The notes under the pieces: model-generated
What the model saw: only the letters and a program-made list of their open reading frames with translations
What the model was told of the DNA's origin: nothing
The model's database searches: none
Source: Prevotella sp.
Lineage (GTDB): Bacteria; Bacteroidota; Bacteroidia; Bacteroidales; Bacteroidaceae
Reading direction: 5' to 3'
DNA: 64,000 nt
Assembly (NCBI GenBank): GCA_022511075.1
Contig: JAFLSE010000014.1
Coordinates: 1 to 64,000 of the forward strand
Part shown: piece by piece, positions 8,600 through 16,761 of the stretch
How the letters are laid out: each line of letters begins with the position of its first letter
How positions within the stretch are numbered: the first letter of the stretch is position 1
Made by a program: the position numbers and the translations under genes

Positions 8600-8672
8600 A
8601 CAAAATAAATAACAAGTATATACTGCCAAGAGAGCAGCCACTTTCCGATTAGGAGGCTTACTTTTCAGAAAA

Positions 8673-8714
8673 CTATCCGAAATGCTTATATTCCAGCATT
8701 TCGGATAGTGTTTT
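8673..8714 (+). terminator. Strong terminator ending the AT-rich pocket
   Basis: A perfect 14-base-pair stem, 8673-8686 with 8695-8708, with an 8-nt loop and TGTTTT following. The rest of 8600-8788 shows no gene. The hairpin may serve both the small-peptide transcript and the convergent korB transcript. Confidence 0.8.
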
Positions 8715-8788
8715 ACACTTAGAAGAAGTTTAGCGGACAGCAATGTATTTAAATAAAAGTCTTAATACTTCACATTTATTTTATCCTA

Positions 8789-9781
8789 CTATTTCACTTC
8801 CCATATGTCATTTGTTTCGAGGAGTTCGGCAAAGTTATGATATTTCTTTGTCTGCTTTACCTCTTCTATCTGTGCCTCCACAGCATCGTTGTAGGTGGGG
8901 GCAGCAACATCGCGGATAACTCCGAGGGCAACAGGCCATTCCATCTCAGCAAGTTTCAGTTGCAGGGTGTTGTCCTCGCAGTGTGCATCGTGTACAAGAA
9001 CATCATCAATGCTATAGCCTTCCTCGCCAAGTTTAACTGCCTTCACGCCGAAGCCTACCTGCACGATGCCATACTCGTTGTTCTCGCCGAAAAGCATCTT
9101 TTCGCCGTGTTTCAGATATATGGCATTCTTGGCACGTCCTGCCTTGTCGTAGACATTATCGTGTGTGCCGTTGTTGAAGATTACGCAGTTTTGCAGAATC
9201 TCGCAAACAGACGCACCCTTGTGGTTGTATGCAGCCTTGAGGATGTCGATTGTTCCGGGAGCATCGGTAGCCACGGCACGGGCAAAGAAATTACCACGAG
9301 CACCGAAGCAAAGTTCGGCAGGGCGGAATGGGTCTTCAACAGTGCCGTAAGGACTTGACTTGCTCACAAAGCCACGGGGACTGGTAGGCGAGTACTGGCC
9401 TTTTGTAAGTCCGTAGATGCGGTTGTTGAGCAGAATCATATTGAGGTCTATGTTACGACGGTTGGCGTGTATGAAGTGATTGCCACCAATGGCAAGACCA
9501 TCGCCGTCGCCGCTAACCTGCCACACGGTGAGTCGTGGATTGGCTACCTTTACGCCGGTGGCTATTGCCGCAGCACGCCCGTGAATGGTGTTCATGCCGT
9601 AGGTGTTCATATAGTGAGGCAGTCGGCTCGAACAGCCAATGCCGCTAATCACTGCCGTATCGTGTGGTGCTACGCCTATCTCTGCCATTGCCTTATGCAG
9701 GGCAGCAAGGAAAAAGTGGTCGCCGCAACCGGGGCACCAACGTGGCTGCCCTTTCTTGAAATCGTTAGCCGTATATTCCAT
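8789..9781 (-). CDS. korB: 2-oxoacid:ferredoxin oxidoreductase, beta subunit
   Basis: 330 residues from the ATG at 9781 (MEYTANDFKKGQPRWCPGCG). An upstream in-frame start would overlap korA and is not needed. The thiamine-pyrophosphate-binding subunit is recognised by WCPGCGDHF near residue 18, SGIGCSSRLPHYM, the GDGDGLAIGGNH metal/TPP loop near residue 95 and the NNRIYGLTKGQYSPTS segment. With KorA it performs reversible oxidative decarboxylation of a 2-oxoacid, most likely 2-oxoglutarate, to the acyl-CoA with reduction of ferredoxin. It follows korA by 10 bases. The exact substrate preference is inferred from the family. Confidence 0.93.
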   Translation of the reverse strand: MEYTANDFKKGQPRWCPGCGDHFFLAALHKAMAEIGVAPHDTAVISGIGCSSRLPHYMNTYGMNTIHGRAAAIATGVKVANPRLTVWQVSGDGDGLAIGGNHFIHANRRNIDLNMILLNNRIYGLTKGQYSPTSPRGFVSKSSPYGTVEDPFRPAELCFGARGNFFARAVATDAPGTIDILKAAYNHKGASVCEILQNCVIFNNGTHDNVYDKAGRAKNAIYLKHGEKMLFGENNEYGIVQVGFGVKAVKLGEEGYSIDDVLVHDAHCEDNTLQLKLAEMEWPVALGVIRDVAAPTYNDAVEAQIEEVKQTKKYHNFAELLETNDIWEVK

Positions 9782-9791
9782 TTTCTTGTAT

Positions 9792-11642
9792 TCAGTTTTT
9801 AATTGTTTCTTCAAAAGCCTCAACCAATTCCCTAACAACGAACGGCTGACCCTTAACCTGATTGAACTGACGGGGAACAAAACCGTCTACCTTCATACGC
9901 AGGTATGCGGCAAGTTGTCCCATATTCTGTTCTGCCACTATTGTCTTCTTGTATTTCAGCAACACCTCTGCGGTGTTCTTTGGCAGCGGATTGATGTACT
10001 TGAAATGCGCAAGCGCAACCTTCATTCCCTTGGCACGCATCTCGTCCATTGCTGCGTGCAGGTGTCCGAATGTACCTCCGAAGCCAACTATCAGCAAGTC
10101 GGCATCGTCGGCATCGCCAAGCACTTCGAGGTCGGGCACGGCAATACGGTTTATCTTCTCTTGGCGCAAGCGCGTCATAAGGTCATGGTTTTCGGGATTT
10201 GTGGATATTGCGCCAGTCTTGTTGTCTTTCTCCAAACCGCCGAGGATATGCTGGAAGCCTTCCCTGCCCGGCACAGCCCAATAGCGCACCAAAGAATCGG
10301 CATCGCGCAGGTAAGGTGCCCACTTGTCTTTCATCTCAGCAGGCACGTAAGGCGGCTTTATGTCAGGATATTCGGCAAGATTGGGCAGTTTGAACGCACC
10401 AGAGCCGTTGGCTACGAATGCATCGGTAAGTACCACTACCGGTGTCATGTGCTCAAGAGCCATCTTAGATGCCGTATAGGCTGTGTCGAAACAATCCGTG
10501 GGCGATGTGGCGGCAAGCACTGGCATTGGGCTTTCACCGTTGCGACCAAAAAGCACTTGCAGCAAGTCGGTCTGCTCACTCTTTGTAGGCAGACCCGTGG
10601 CAGGACCTCCACGCTGCACATCGAGCACCACGAGCGGCAACTCCATTATGACTGCCAGGTTCATAGCCTCGCTCTTCAAACAGATGCCAGGGCCTGAAGT
10701 AGAAGTGACGGCAAGCGCACCTGCAAACGATGCTCCGAGCGACGATGCACAGCCTGCAATCTCGTCTTCACACTGCACTGTGGTTACTCCGAGCGACTTG
10801 TGCTTCGACAATTCGTGCAGCACATCGGTGGCAGGGGTTATAGGATAAGAACCGAGATAGAGTTTGAGCCCTGCTTTCTCTGCGGCGGCGATGAAGCCGT
10901 AAGCGGTAGCCTTGTTGCCCGTGATGTCCATATAGCGACCGGGCACTTTGTTCTTTGTCTCCACCCTGTAAACGTTCATTGCCGACGAATGGGTGTTATG
11001 TCCGTAGTCGTAGCCAGCCTGTATCACCTTCACGTTAGCCTCTGCCACGGCAGGTTTCTTTCCAAACTTCTCCCTGAGGAAATTGAATGCCACATCGAGG
11101 TCGCGGCTGAACAGCCAGCACACCAAGCCCACGGCAAACATATTGCGGCACTTGAGCATCGACTTGTTGTCCATACCAGTGTCAGCAAGGCAGTCCTTCA
11201 CCATCTGCGTTATAGGGCAAGCCACCACTCTGTCGGGGTCTATGCCAAGTTCACCGAGATAGTCCTGCGTCTGGAACTGTGCCTTCTCCAAGTCCTTTGG
11301 TCCGAAAGCGTCGGTGTCTATGATTATCGTGGCATTGGGTTTAGAGTAAACAAGTTGTGTCTTGAGCGCTGCGGCATTCATAGCCACGAGCACATCGCAG
11401 AGGTCGCCGGGAGTGAACACCTTGCCGGCACCTATCGCTACCTGAAACCCACTAACGCCAGTGAGCGAGCCTTGCGGGGCACGTATGTCCGCCGGATAAT
11501 CGGGGAATGTAGATATACCATTGCCCACGGTGGCCGACACCGTGGAGAAGATGTTTCCGGCAAGTTGCATACCATCGCCGGAGTCGCCTGAGAAACGCAC
11601 CACGACTTGGTCAAGTTCCTTGATTTCCAAATTCTCTGCCAT
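9792..11642 (-). CDS. korA: 2-oxoacid:ferredoxin oxidoreductase, fused gamma-alpha subunit
   Basis: 616 residues from the ATG at 11642 (MAENLEIKELDQ); the longer reading starts with a TTG at 11648 and is not preferred. Residues about 10-185 are the gamma domain (VVRFSGDSGDGMQLAG, NAAALKTQ). Residues about 200-616 are the alpha domain with the pyrimidine-binding region (GNKATAYGFIAAAEKAG, SYPITPATDVLHELS, and TSTSGPGICLKSEAMNLA). The fused architecture is the usual one for KorA of Bacteroidetes. It lies 34 bases after rnc and 10 bases before korB, in one minus-strand run. A cytosolic enzyme of the reductive or oxidative branch around 2-oxoglutarate and succinyl-CoA in anaerobes. Confidence 0.93.
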   Translation of the reverse strand: MAENLEIKELDQVVVRFSGDSGDGMQLAGNIFSTVSATVGNGISTFPDYPADIRAPQGSLTGVSGFQVAIGAGKVFTPGDLCDVLVAMNAAALKTQLVYSKPNATIIIDTDAFGPKDLEKAQFQTQDYLGELGIDPDRVVACPITQMVKDCLADTGMDNKSMLKCRNMFAVGLVCWLFSRDLDVAFNFLREKFGKKPAVAEANVKVIQAGYDYGHNTHSSAMNVYRVETKNKVPGRYMDITGNKATAYGFIAAAEKAGLKLYLGSYPITPATDVLHELSKHKSLGVTTVQCEDEIAGCASSLGASFAGALAVTSTSGPGICLKSEAMNLAVIMELPLVVLDVQRGGPATGLPTKSEQTDLLQVLFGRNGESPMPVLAATSPTDCFDTAYTASKMALEHMTPVVVLTDAFVANGSGAFKLPNLAEYPDIKPPYVPAEMKDKWAPYLRDADSLVRYWAVPGREGFQHILGGLEKDNKTGAISTNPENHDLMTRLRQEKINRIAVPDLEVLGDADDADLLIVGFGGTFGHLHAAMDEMRAKGMKVALAHFKYINPLPKNTAEVLLKYKKTIVAEQNMGQLAAYLRMKVDGFVPRQFNQVKGQPFVVRELVEAFEETIKN

Positions 11643-11676
11643 AATCAATATATATGTGTGTATTATAAAATTATTT

Positions 11677-12696
11677 TCAACTTTCCTTGAATGCGGCTGC
11701 CTCTGCTGCCGCTATTATGTCTTCACGGCTCTGCTCCTGCGGGGCTGTCGTTATGTCGCTTAGGTCGAACTCGTCGACTTCGGTGTTATCATCAGTCACC
11801 GCGTTTGTCTGATGAACATCGAAACGCCCGTTATCCTGCTTGCTTATTATAAAGTTAGACTTTGCCTCTTCCTCTGGGTCGGGAGCAACCGACACAGGCG
11901 ACTCTTCCATCTTGGTACGGTCTGCCTTTGCCGCAAACACCTCGTCAATGAACTTTGGTTCTTTGCGCAGTCGGCTCAACGTATCTTTCGACGCCTCCTG
12001 CTGGCTCTCTTTCTTGGTATAGCCCCTTCCTCTTGAGCCTTCCACGCCCTCAAGTACAGCAACATATTCGAACACAGGGCTGTTTGCCCCTTCAATGGTC
12101 TGGTTTACGAGTTTGAACTCCATCTGCACACGGTTTTTCTGACACCATTCAAGCAGTTTCGACTTGAAGTTCACCTCTTTATAAGCCACCTTGTCTATGT
12201 TTATTATCTGCTCCAGTATACGTTTCTGCATGAACTTCATGCACGCATCATAGCCCCTGTCGAGATACAGCGCTCCCACAAGAGCCTCGAACGCATTGCC
12301 GTTCATAAAACTGTTGTGGTGTTTTTTCCTCTGTCCAGCCGCCATTATAAGACGATCTATGCCCGTCTCGCAAGCCAATTTCCCCAGTGTGTCACGAGCA
12401 ACGAGTTTGCTGCGGGTGTTAGTGAGAAATCCCTCACGTTTGCCGGGGAAGTGCCTGTAGACGATATCTCCCACCACTGCGTCAAGCACCGCATCACCGA
12501 GAAACTCCAGTCGCTCGTTGTTCACGGGCTTGCCCTTCTCGTTGCGACTGTGCATGCTCTTGTGCATTAGCGCGGTCTTGTAGTATTCTATGTGGCGCGG
12601 ATAGAAGCCCGTCACATTGTAAAGAGCGCAAAAAAACTCCTTTTCCTTACGGAAAGGGAGTCTGATTTTGTCAATAATGTTACTTTTATTCAGCAT
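11677..12696 (-). CDS. rnc: Ribonuclease III
   Basis: 339 residues from the ATG at 12696 (MLNKSNIIDKIRLPF), which overlaps the fabF stop by 11 bases and suggests translational coupling. The longer frame to 12759 would lie deep in fabF. The RNase III signature NERLEFLGDAVLD is at 60-72 with catalytic Asp68; the second catalytic acid is Glu137 in FEALVGALYLD. A double-stranded RNA-binding domain spans about 176-245 (FEYVAVLEG, KKESQQEASKDTL). Beyond it is an acidic, low-complexity tail of about 94 residues (246-339) that the E. coli enzyme lacks. It cleaves double-stranded RNA in rRNA and mRNA processing. The acpP-fabF-rnc order is common in this phylum. Confidence 0.95.
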   Translation of the reverse strand: MLNKSNIIDKIRLPFRKEKEFFCALYNVTGFYPRHIEYYKTALMHKSMHSRNEKGKPVNNERLEFLGDAVLDAVVGDIVYRHFPGKREGFLTNTRSKLVARDTLGKLACETGIDRLIMAAGQRKKHHNSFMNGNAFEALVGALYLDRGYDACMKFMQKRILEQIINIDKVAYKEVNFKSKLLEWCQKNRVQMEFKLVNQTIEGANSPVFEYVAVLEGVEGSRGRGYTKKESQQEASKDTLSRLRKEPKFIDEVFAAKADRTKMEESPVSVAPDPEEEAKSNFIISKQDNGRFDVHQTNAVTDDNTEVDEFDLSDITTAPQEQSREDIIAAAEAAAFKES

Positions 12697-13948
12697 ATTT
12701 CTTGAAAACCACACAAGCATTGTGACCACCAAAACCAAACGTGTTGCTGATGGCTGCACGAACCTCGCGCTTCTGTGCCTTGTTGAATGTGAAGTTCAGG
12801 TTATAGTCAATCTCCGGGTCTTCGTCGCCTGCCTCATGGTTGATTGTAGGAGGCACAACATCGTTCTTGACAGCCAGTATCGAAGCCATTGCCTCCACTG
12901 CACCGGCAGCACCGAGCAGGTGACCTGTCATTGACTTGGTAGAACTGATGTTGAGTTTGAAGGCTGCGTCGCCGAATACCTGCTTGATAGCCTTAGCCTC
13001 AGAGATGTCACCCACAGGAGTTGATGTACCGTGAACATTGATGTAGTCGATGTCCTCTGGCTTCAGACCTGCATCGTCGAGTGCCATTTCCATTACGAGT
13101 TTTGCACCGAGGCCTTCAGGATGGCTTGCAGTGATATGATGTGCATCAGCACTCATGCCTGCTCCCACCATTTCTGCGTAAATCTTTGCACCACGAGCCT
13201 TTGCATGCTCAAGTTCCTCAAGGATAAGCACACTTGCACCCTCGCCCATTACGAAACCGTCGCGGCTTGCACTGAACGGGCGGCTTGCCTTCTCTGGCTC
13301 ATCGTTGCGTGTAGAAAGTGCATGCATAGCATTGAAACCGCCTACGCCAGTAGCGCAGATGGCAGCCTCGGCACCACCTGTCACCATTACGTTTGCCTTG
13401 CCAAGACGAATCAGGTTGAATGCATCGGCAAGTGCATTGCTTGAAGATGCGCAAGCGCTGGTAGTGGTATAGTTAGGACCGTGGAAGCCATACTTAATGC
13501 TGATGTAGCCAGATGCTATGTCGGCGATCATCATGGGAATGAAGAACGGATTGAACTTAGGACCATTCTCCTCGTTCTTTCCGTAATATGTTACCTCGTT
13601 CTCAAAAGTCTTAATACCGCCGATGCCCACACCCATGACAACACCTATACGGTTCTTGTCAACGGTCTCCAAATCCATTGCACTGTCGTCAACAGCCTGC
13701 TGTGCAGCAATGAGAGCCAGATGGGTGTAACGATCCATCTTGCGAGCCTCCTTGCGGTCTATATATTCGTTCACGTTGAGGCCTTTAACCTCTGCAGCAA
13801 ACTTTGTCTTAAAATTCGTTGTGTCGAACAGTGTGATAGGAGCCACTCCGCTCACGCCGTTTACAAGGTTGTTCCAAGTTTCCTCGACGTTGTTTCCAAG
13901 TGGGGTAACAGCACCAATGCCCGTTACAACTACTCTTTTTAATTCCAT
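12686..13948 (-). CDS. fabF: 3-oxoacyl-[acyl-carrier-protein] synthase II
   Basis: 420 residues, full length for KAS II. The catalytic triad is visible: Cys166 in TSACASSSNALADA, His306 in INVHGTSTPVGD and His343 in STKSMTGHLLGAAG, with Lys338. It condenses malonyl-ACP with acyl-ACP during fatty-acid chain elongation in the cytosol. The gene follows acpP by 104 bases and overlaps rnc by 11 bases. The spacer to acpP contains a 70-nt imperfect palindrome (13966-14035) that would form a long hairpin just upstream of this start codon. Confidence 0.97.
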   Translation of the reverse strand: MELKRVVVTGIGAVTPLGNNVEETWNNLVNGVSGVAPITLFDTTNFKTKFAAEVKGLNVNEYIDRKEARKMDRYTHLALIAAQQAVDDSAMDLETVDKNRIGVVMGVGIGGIKTFENEVTYYGKNEENGPKFNPFFIPMMIADIASGYISIKYGFHGPNYTTTSACASSSNALADAFNLIRLGKANVMVTGGAEAAICATGVGGFNAMHALSTRNDEPEKASRPFSASRDGFVMGEGASVLILEELEHAKARGAKIYAEMVGAGMSADAHHITASHPEGLGAKLVMEMALDDAGLKPEDIDYINVHGTSTPVGDISEAKAIKQVFGDAAFKLNISSTKSMTGHLLGAAGAVEAMASILAVKNDVVPPTINHEAGDEDPEIDYNLNFTFNKAQKREVRAAISNTFGFGGHNACVVFKKYAE

Positions 13949-13965
13949 TTATGTGTCATTTTAAA

Positions 13966-14035
13966 AAGTTGCTGGTCTATGTTTCGTACCCACGGTGGTT
14001 AAACCATGGTGACGACAAACACAGACCATCAACTT
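13966..14035 (-). repeat. 70-nt imperfect palindrome in the acpP-fabF intercistronic spacer
   Basis: The outer arms, 13966-13984 and 14017-14035, match at 17 of 19 positions as inverted copies (AAGTTG, TGGTCT and TGTTT blocks separated by single mismatches). An inner shorter hairpin with ACC/GGT pairs follows. As RNA it would form a long, mostly double-stranded stem 18 nt before the fabF ATG. There is no T run, so it is not a classic terminator. It may be an RNA-processing or stability element. Confidence 0.65.
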
Positions 14036-14052
14036 ATGTAAAAGTAAAAAAC

Positions 14053-14289
14053 TTATTTTGTGTTGCTCTCGATGTAAGCGATTGCGTCACCAACGGTACC
14101 AATCTTCTCAGCCTGGTCGTCTGGAATAGAAACACCAAATTGCTTCTCGAACTCCATAATGAGTTCAACTGTATCAAGAGAATCTGCACCAAGATCGTTT
14201 GTGAAACTTGCTTCTGGCTTTACTTCTGCCTCATCAACACCAAGTTTGTCAACGATGATGTCTTTTACTTTGCTTTCAATTTCTGACAT
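14053..14289 (-). CDS. acpP: Acyl carrier protein
   Basis: 78 residues, acidic, with the phosphopantetheine attachment site [14 protein letters not shown]; the modified serine is Ser36. N-terminal [20 protein letters not shown] and the helix after the serine are standard for ACP. It carries acyl intermediates for FabF, encoded immediately downstream. It is the first gene of the acpP-fabF-rnc run. The upstream region 14290-14444 is AT-rich; a TATTTTG sequence about 60 bases upstream is a near match to the -7 box but one base short of the consensus spacing. Confidence 0.97.
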   Translation of the reverse strand: MSEIESKVKDIIVDKLGVDEAEVKPEASFTNDLGADSLDTVELIMEFEKQFGVSIPDDQAEKIGTVGDAIAYIESNTK

Positions 14290-14444
14290 GATTTTTTTCC
14301 TTTAAATTGTTAATAATTAAACTTCTAAATTCAAAATTCGGGTGCAAAATAACTAAAAAAATATGAATTGTGCAAATATTTTCTGCAAAATCGACTACTT
14401 TTTGCACACATAGGGCTTGTTTGTGCATCGTTTTGCACTGCCTT

Positions 14445-15443
14445 TTAGCATTTTTCGCGCCTTAATGGATAGTTGCCTCGCAGTTCCTCAAACTGTTCGG
14501 GATTGTTTTTAAGTCTTTTGCTGTCGTCTTTCGGATTATACAGTTGCAATGGGTCGCCGTCATACACGAAATCATCAGGCAGTTGCGGCGGCATTATCGT
14601 TTCGGGGCACGGCAGCGAGAAGAAATCGCACAGTGCCTTCATCACCATATTGTCGGCATTAACCTTGCCGTCGGCAGAATATCCTGCTATGTGCGGAGTG
14701 CCTATATATACCTTATTTAATAAGGAGAGGTTTATATGAGGCTCGTTCTCCCAGGTGTCTACAATTGCCTGCCTCACTTGTCCGCTGTCAATGGCACGCA
14801 GGAGTGCTTCATTATCCACCACAGCACCGCGACTGGTGTTTATTATTATTGGCTTGCGTTTCAGTCTGCCGAAAAACTCCCTGTCGGCAAGATGCCACGT
14901 TGCATATTCGCCCTCTTTTGTCATCGGCACGTGGAATGTTATTATGTCAGCATCCCTTTCTATCTCGCCGAGCGTAACAAAATCGGGATTACCGAGCAAA
15001 GGGTCGTTCACGAGCACCCGCATTCCAAGTCTTTCTGCCACGGTTTTCACCTTTCCGCCAACATGTCCGCAGCCCACTATTCCTATGGTCTGTTGTTGAG
15101 GAATCATGCCGTGTTCGCGCCACAACAGCAAAAGACAACTCTCCACATACTGCGCCACGGAGCCTGCATTGCAACCGGGACAACTCGTCCACCATATACC
15201 TGCCTCCCTCATATATTCAGCATCTATGTGGTCGAAGCCTATCGTCGCCGTGGCAACAAAGCGCACGGCAGTGTCGTGCAGCAAATGTTTGTCGCAGCGT
15301 GTCCGTGTGCGTACTATCAGGGCATCTGCATCAATCACGTCGTCACGGCATATATCGCTGCCGTTCTTATATAACACCTCTGCACCCGTGGCTGCCAATG
15401 CTTCACGGATATACGGAATCTTATCGTCTACTACTATTTTCAT
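14445..15443 (-). CDS. pdxB: Erythronate-4-phosphate dehydrogenase
   Basis: 332 residues from the ATG at 15443 (MKIVVDDKIPYIREAL). The longer reading starts at a TTG (15455) that falls inside the promoter box, so it is rejected. Domain order is that of D-isomer 2-hydroxyacid dehydrogenases: N-terminal catalytic lobe, NAD-binding Rossmann lobe with GIVGCGHVGGKV near 118-129, catalytic Arg in NTSRGAVVD and the histidine in TPHIAGYSADGK. The short C-terminal PdxB dimerisation region (ending YPLRREKC) is present. It oxidises 4-phosphoerythronate in the DXP-dependent pathway to pyridoxal phosphate. It stands alone, divergent from the DUF4254-like gene. Confidence 0.9.
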   Translation of the reverse strand: MKIVVDDKIPYIREALAATGAEVLYKNGSDICRDDVIDADALIVRTRTRCDKHLLHDTAVRFVATATIGFDHIDAEYMREAGIWWTSCPGCNAGSVAQYVESCLLLLWREHGMIPQQQTIGIVGCGHVGGKVKTVAERLGMRVLVNDPLLGNPDFVTLGEIERDADIITFHVPMTKEGEYATWHLADREFFGRLKRKPIIINTSRGAVVDNEALLRAIDSGQVRQAIVDTWENEPHINLSLLNKVYIGTPHIAGYSADGKVNADNMVMKALCDFFSLPCPETIMPPQLPDDFVYDGDPLQLYNPKDDSKRLKNNPEQFEELRGNYPLRREKC

Positions 15444-15452
15444 TTCAAAAGG

Positions 15453-15460
15453 CAAAATTA
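15453..15460 (-). promoter_or_regulatory. -7 box for pdxB with a near-leaderless transcript
   Basis: TAATTTTG on the minus strand ends only 9 bases before the pdxB ATG. With the usual 5-8 base distance to the start site, the mRNA would have almost no 5' leader. No TTTG -33 box is seen. Confidence 0.5.
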
Positions 15461-15481
15461 CTAAAATAAATCATAAAAGAG

Positions 15482-15512
15482 TTGCACATTACGAAAAAAA
15501 TATCTACTTTTG
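15482..15512 (+). promoter_or_regulatory. Promoter for the DUF4254-like gene
   Basis: TTG (15482-15484), a 20-base spacer and TACTTTTG (15505-15512). Transcription would begin near 15519, 20 nt before the ATG at 15539. This excludes the longer reading that starts at 15482. Confidence 0.65.
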
Positions 15513-15538
15513 CACAAAATCATAATATATTATATAAA

Positions 15539-16141
15539 ATGTCATTTACAGAACAGAGTAACAAGATTTTCAATCAGGCAATACGCGACTATCATCTCAC
15601 AGATAACATTGATGCACAAATAAACAATCCCTATGCCCTCGAAAGCATAGAGCACCAACTATACACGAAGTGCTGGATTGACACAGTGCAGTGGCATCTC
15701 GAGGACATAATCCGCGACCCGAACATACAGCCTGCGGAGGCCTTGCTGCTCAAGCGCCGCATAGACCGAAGCAATCAGGAGCGCACCGACCTCGTGGAGC
15801 GCATCGATGCTCACTTCCGCATGGTATACGCCAATGTGAAGTGCCAGCCCGATGCAAGGCTCAACACCGAAAGTCCGGCATGGGCAATCGACCGCCTCAG
15901 CATATTGGCGCTGAAGATATACCACATGAAAGAGGAGGCAGAACGTGCCGACGCATCGGAGGAGCACAGGCAGAAGTGTGCCGGAAAATTGGCAATATTG
16001 CTTGAACAGCAAAAAGACCTCTCCACCGCCATTGACCAACTGCTCGAAGACATAGAGAACGGCAGGAAATATATGAAGGTGTACATGCAGATGAAGATGT
16101 ACAACGACCCGACGACAAATCCTGTACTCTACAAGAAATAA
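15539..16141 (+). CDS. DUF4254-like protein
   Basis: 200 residues from MSFTEQSNKIFNQAIRDYH; the start was chosen because the promoter lies between it and the earlier ATG. The sequence is soluble, predominantly helical and rich in charged residues, with NNPYALESIEHQLYTKCWIDTVQWHLEDIIRDP near residues 25-60 and a C-terminal helix ending MKMYNDPTTNPVLYKK. No catalytic motif, signal peptide or membrane segment is visible. It resembles the DUF4254 family of Bacteroidetes, which has no established function that I can name. It begins a plus-strand run with the FNT-like gene and the helicase. Confidence 0.7.
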   Translation: MSFTEQSNKIFNQAIRDYHLTDNIDAQINNPYALESIEHQLYTKCWIDTVQWHLEDIIRDPNIQPAEALLLKRRIDRSNQERTDLVERIDAHFRMVYANVKCQPDARLNTESPAWAIDRLSILALKIYHMKEEAERADASEEHRQKCAGKLAILLEQQKDLSTAIDQLLEDIENGRKYMKVYMQMKMYNDPTTNPVLYKK

Positions 16142-16176
16142 ACTCTGCGGAAGCCGCAAACAATACATCTCGTTTA

Positions 16177-16758
16177 ATGAACAAGGAATTCATAATAAAG
16201 TCGCTGCTTGCCGGATTTATGATTGGACTGGGCTGTCTGGTAAATGTAGTATGTGCCAACAAAATTATAGGCGCATTCCTCTTCTCGCTCGGACTGCTCT
16301 CGGTAATTCTCCAGCAATACAACCTCTATACGGGCAAGGTTGGCTATATCTCGCGCGACACGGCAGGTCGCCTTCTCCCTATGTTCCTGCTCAATGCCAT
16401 AGGAATAGGCATAACCGACTTTCTTGCATCGTTCACACGTCTTGATGTTTCGGCGGTAAATGCGATTGTCGCAACAAAGCTTGCCGACAATTTTTTCTCC
16501 ATTTTCCTCCTTTCCATTGGTTGCGGTGCCATGATGTTCCTTGCCGTTGACAATTACAGGAAGAACAATCATCCACTCATAGTTATAATGCCGATAATGT
16601 TTTTCATCTTGTGCGGCTTCGAGCACTGTGTTGCCAACGTAGGTTATTTTGCCATGGCTCACACACCATTGACCCTCGACCTCTGCGCAAGGGTGGCAAT
16701 AATGGTTGTCGGCAACGGCATAGGCAGTTGTATTCTATCTAAGCTAATGACAACATAA
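16177..16758 (+). CDS. Compact formate/nitrite transporter (FNT) family-like membrane protein
   Basis: 193 residues with six predicted membrane segments (about 7-28, 32-50, 65-85, 108-128, 136-158 and 168-190). GFEHCVANVGYF in the fifth segment corresponds to the FNT pore motif with its central histidine, NLYTGKVG to the first half-helix break and VGNGIGSCIL to the second. FNT channels are usually about 260-280 residues with longer termini and loops, so this is a trimmed version with the full membrane topology. Transport of a small monocarboxylate, nitrite or hydrosulfide is the family role; the actual substrate is unknown. It lies 35 bases after the DUF4254-like gene and 3 bases before the helicase. 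Confidence 0.78.
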   Translation: MNKEFIIKSLLAGFMIGLGCLVNVVCANKIIGAFLFSLGLLSVILQQYNLYTGKVGYISRDTAGRLLPMFLLNAIGIGITDFLASFTRLDVSAVNAIVATKLADNFFSIFLLSIGCGAMMFLAVDNYRKNNHPLIVIMPIMFFILCGFEHCVANVGYFAMAHTPLTLDLCARVAIMVVGNGIGSCILSKLMTT

Positions 16759-16761
16759 ATA

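Noticed and set aside
6469..8788. Integrated mobile element at tRNA-Leu
   Set aside because: No integrase gene and no second copy of the tRNA 3' end was found downstream, so only unusual base composition remains.
9639..10697. 352-codon plus-strand frame antisense to korA and korB
   Set aside because: It is a shadow of strongly conserved genes on the other strand; the translated sequence is rich in Cys, His and Arg and has no domain.
16177..16758. FNT-like gene as a truncated pseudogene
   Set aside because: The frame is intact, holds six membrane segments and the pore motif, and is tightly spaced with its neighbours.
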